The notes below the pieces were generated by a model, which saw only the letters and a program-made list of their open reading frames with translations, had not been told where the DNA came from and did not search any database. A stretch of DNA of 47,075 bases. Source: Collybiopsis luxurians FD-317 M1 (taxonomy: Eukaryota; Basidiomycota; Agaricomycetes; Agaricales; Omphalotaceae). A program made the position numbers and the translations under genes. The stretch is from the NCBI GenBank assembly GCA_000827265.1, contig KN834820.1:239783-286857 (forward strand), given 5' to 3'. Of the stretch, positions 45,893 through 47,075 are shown one piece after another; the first letter of the stretch is position 1, and the number at the start of each line of letters is the position of its first letter.

Positions 45893-46241
45893 TGTAGCGG
45901 TGCGTCACATATCGCCGTAACACTTGCATAGCTCCGCATATACCCACATTCCTTTTATTCATCATTTACATTACATTCATTCAATTAGACTACATTCGCA
46001 CTTTCATTCCATCTGTACTCGCATCGTTACTCGTAGATCACTTGGACAGTTACTCAACTAATTACATATACCCTAATTTACTATATAAGCCAGCATATAC
46101 GTAGAAGTAGGGTAGGATTTTCTGAATTGACACTTTATCCTTGTCACTTCTGGCCGAATACTCAGTAAAGACTTTCGACGTCTGCTCACCTTGTTCACCT
46201 CTTGTCTGCGTGCTTTGTTACTCCGTCACTGACACGCGACA
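45893..46241 (+). mobile_element. 5' LTR of a second retrotransposon
   Basis: Candidate LTR from TGTAGCGGTGCGTC to GACACGCGACA (about 349 bp); the ends are imperfect inverted copies starting TGT and ending ACA. A CTATATAAG TATA box at 46081 fits an LTR promoter. A gag-like ORF follows at 46432. The boundary assignment is by eye and the matching 3' LTR would lie beyond the window. Confidence 0.6.
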
Positions 46242-46431
46242 TATTTTTGACAAGGATAACTCTGTGTCTCGACATCTTACGGGCTCCCTCAAAGTCTGAT
46301 CAACTTCGAGTATCCTCTGGTGTTTCTAGCTCACAAGGTTTGCCTCGTTGAAACCCCTTCCAATTGACTATTTGGTTTCAGAAATAACTTGTACTTTGGG
46401 TATACAAATTTTTCTCTTTAACTCAGACACT

Positions 46432-47055
46432 ATGACTACAGGTTCTTCCTCAGGTGAGGGCTTGCGCAGGCCCACGGCACCAGGTAAGCCATCATTCTCA
46501 TCTCATCACCCCACTCTGGATGAGTGGGAATCAGGGTTGTTGAACCCTGTTACGCACCCTATGCGGGAGAGCGATCCGAGCGAGGCTCGAGACCCCAGAG
46601 GGGGTTTGACTCCAGAGGGAGTTGCATGGCTGCCATTGAGGCCTGCATCTTGGACCAATGACCAGAGCAGTACCTCTGGCTGCACAGACCTACTTGAAGC
46701 TGACGAGCACGGTCAGGTAGGATCAGAAGTAAGAAAAATCCCTGAGCACAAAAGTCAGGGTAGTAGTAATTACAATACCAATAACAATGGTAATAATTCT
46801 CTCATTGATTTGTCTGATGAGCAAATCGCGGTAATTAAGCAGGCTGAGGCTAGGCTTACACCTCAGCAACGTGAACAAATTTTGCGTCGAGTTTCTATTC
46901 AAGTACCAGCCAGGGTAGCTCAGAATACTGAAAGAACTCCTTCTGGAAAAGGCAAATCTATTGACCCAGGGAATTGGGGTGCTGCCAATTTAAATGAAGA
47001 TGACATAAATTTAGATGTTCAGAAGCAAATTTACGAGAGTACTGCAAAAGCCTGA
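46432..47055 (+). CDS. gag-like ORF of an LTR retrotransposon
   Basis: Starting at ATG 46432 (MTTGSSSGEGLRRP) the frame runs 207 codons. It is hydrophilic, with Asn-rich (NYNTNNNGNN) and charged segments and a C-terminal part (GKGKSIDPGNWGAANLNEDD) like that found in basidiomycete retroelement capsid-region proteins. An upstream in-frame ATG at 46348 exists, but the shorter start has the better match to a leader of about 190 bases after the LTR. It ends at TGA 20 bases before the window edge, so pol genes, if present, lie outside. No zinc knuckle is seen. The family (Ty3 or Ty1) cannot be decided from this part. Confidence 0.6.
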   Translation: MTTGSSSGEGLRRPTAPGKPSFSSHHPTLDEWESGLLNPVTHPMRESDPSEARDPRGGLTPEGVAWLPLRPASWTNDQSSTSGCTDLLEADEHGQVGSEVRKIPEHKSQGSSNYNTNNNGNNSLIDLSDEQIAVIKQAEARLTPQQREQILRRVSIQVPARVAQNTERTPSGKGKSIDPGNWGAANLNEDDINLDVQKQIYESTAKA

Positions 47056-47075
47056 CATACTTAACAATTGGCAAC

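Noticed and set aside
1..47075. CRISPR array, bacterial operon or prophage
   Set aside because: No evenly spaced direct repeats with unique spacers, no Shine-Dalgarno-led gene strings; introns show the DNA is eukaryotic.

Overview
The window looks like nuclear DNA of a basidiomycete fungus, most likely an Agaricomycete. The evidence is short introns (about 50-75 nt, GTRNGT...YAG), several fungal STAND/NLR-type genes (NACHT, NB-ARC-TPR, NACHT-WD40), an intron-dense G-protein alpha subunit with micro-exons, a basidiomycete-style 7TM protein, and LTR retroelement pieces. I see no bacterial operon structure, no rRNA or tRNA gene and no CRISPR array.

Left compartment (about 1-26.6 kb). This is repeat-rich, gene-poor and largely CpG-depleted. 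It holds an orphan NLR first exon (1903), a decayed SPX-RING ubiquitin-ligase gene (2539-3690), a nearly intact NB-ARC/TPR gene with one in-frame TGA (4460-7658), a long foldback element (9069-9756), a 7TM gene remnant (minus strand, about 10.74-11.17 kb), a NACHT-deleted NLR pseudogene (12298-13652), a second broken SPX-RING copy that keeps its CpGs (14642-16220), and a full NACHT NLR (18098-20066) whose last exon is cut by an LTR (20003). The retroelement's gag is in turn cut by an almost perfect 679-bp foldback (21246-21924). A minus-strand NACHT-WD40 pseudogene fills 22687-26964. The order NLR first exon, linker, SPX-RING occurs twice, so a block of several kb was duplicated and then decayed differently in each copy.

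Right compartment (about 26.6-47 kb). CpG content is more normal and the genes are better preserved. It holds a six-exon 7TM gene (28703-30307, minus) with a decayed relative at about 32.0-32.85 kb, a 15-exon G-alpha gene (33798-37516, minus; 483 codons, three micro-exons of 9, 7 and 18 nt), and two tandem paralogues of a single-pass cell-surface glycoprotein (40149-41665 and 42547-44047, minus; the second has a TGA in place of a Trp codon). It ends with a small MITE (44996-45226) and the 5' end of a second LTR retrotransposon (LTR 45893-46241, gag-like ORF 46432-47055).

The contents (four NLR-type loci of three architectures, 7TM proteins, a divergent G-alpha and variable surface proteins) suggest a locus rich in sensing and recognition genes. 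That link is inference from content only; nothing in the sequence proves joint function. Exon structures for the 7TM, G-alpha and surface-protein genes were built by hand; every splice phase closes and every intron uses GT...AG. The N-terminal exons of the TPR and WD40 genes are tentative.
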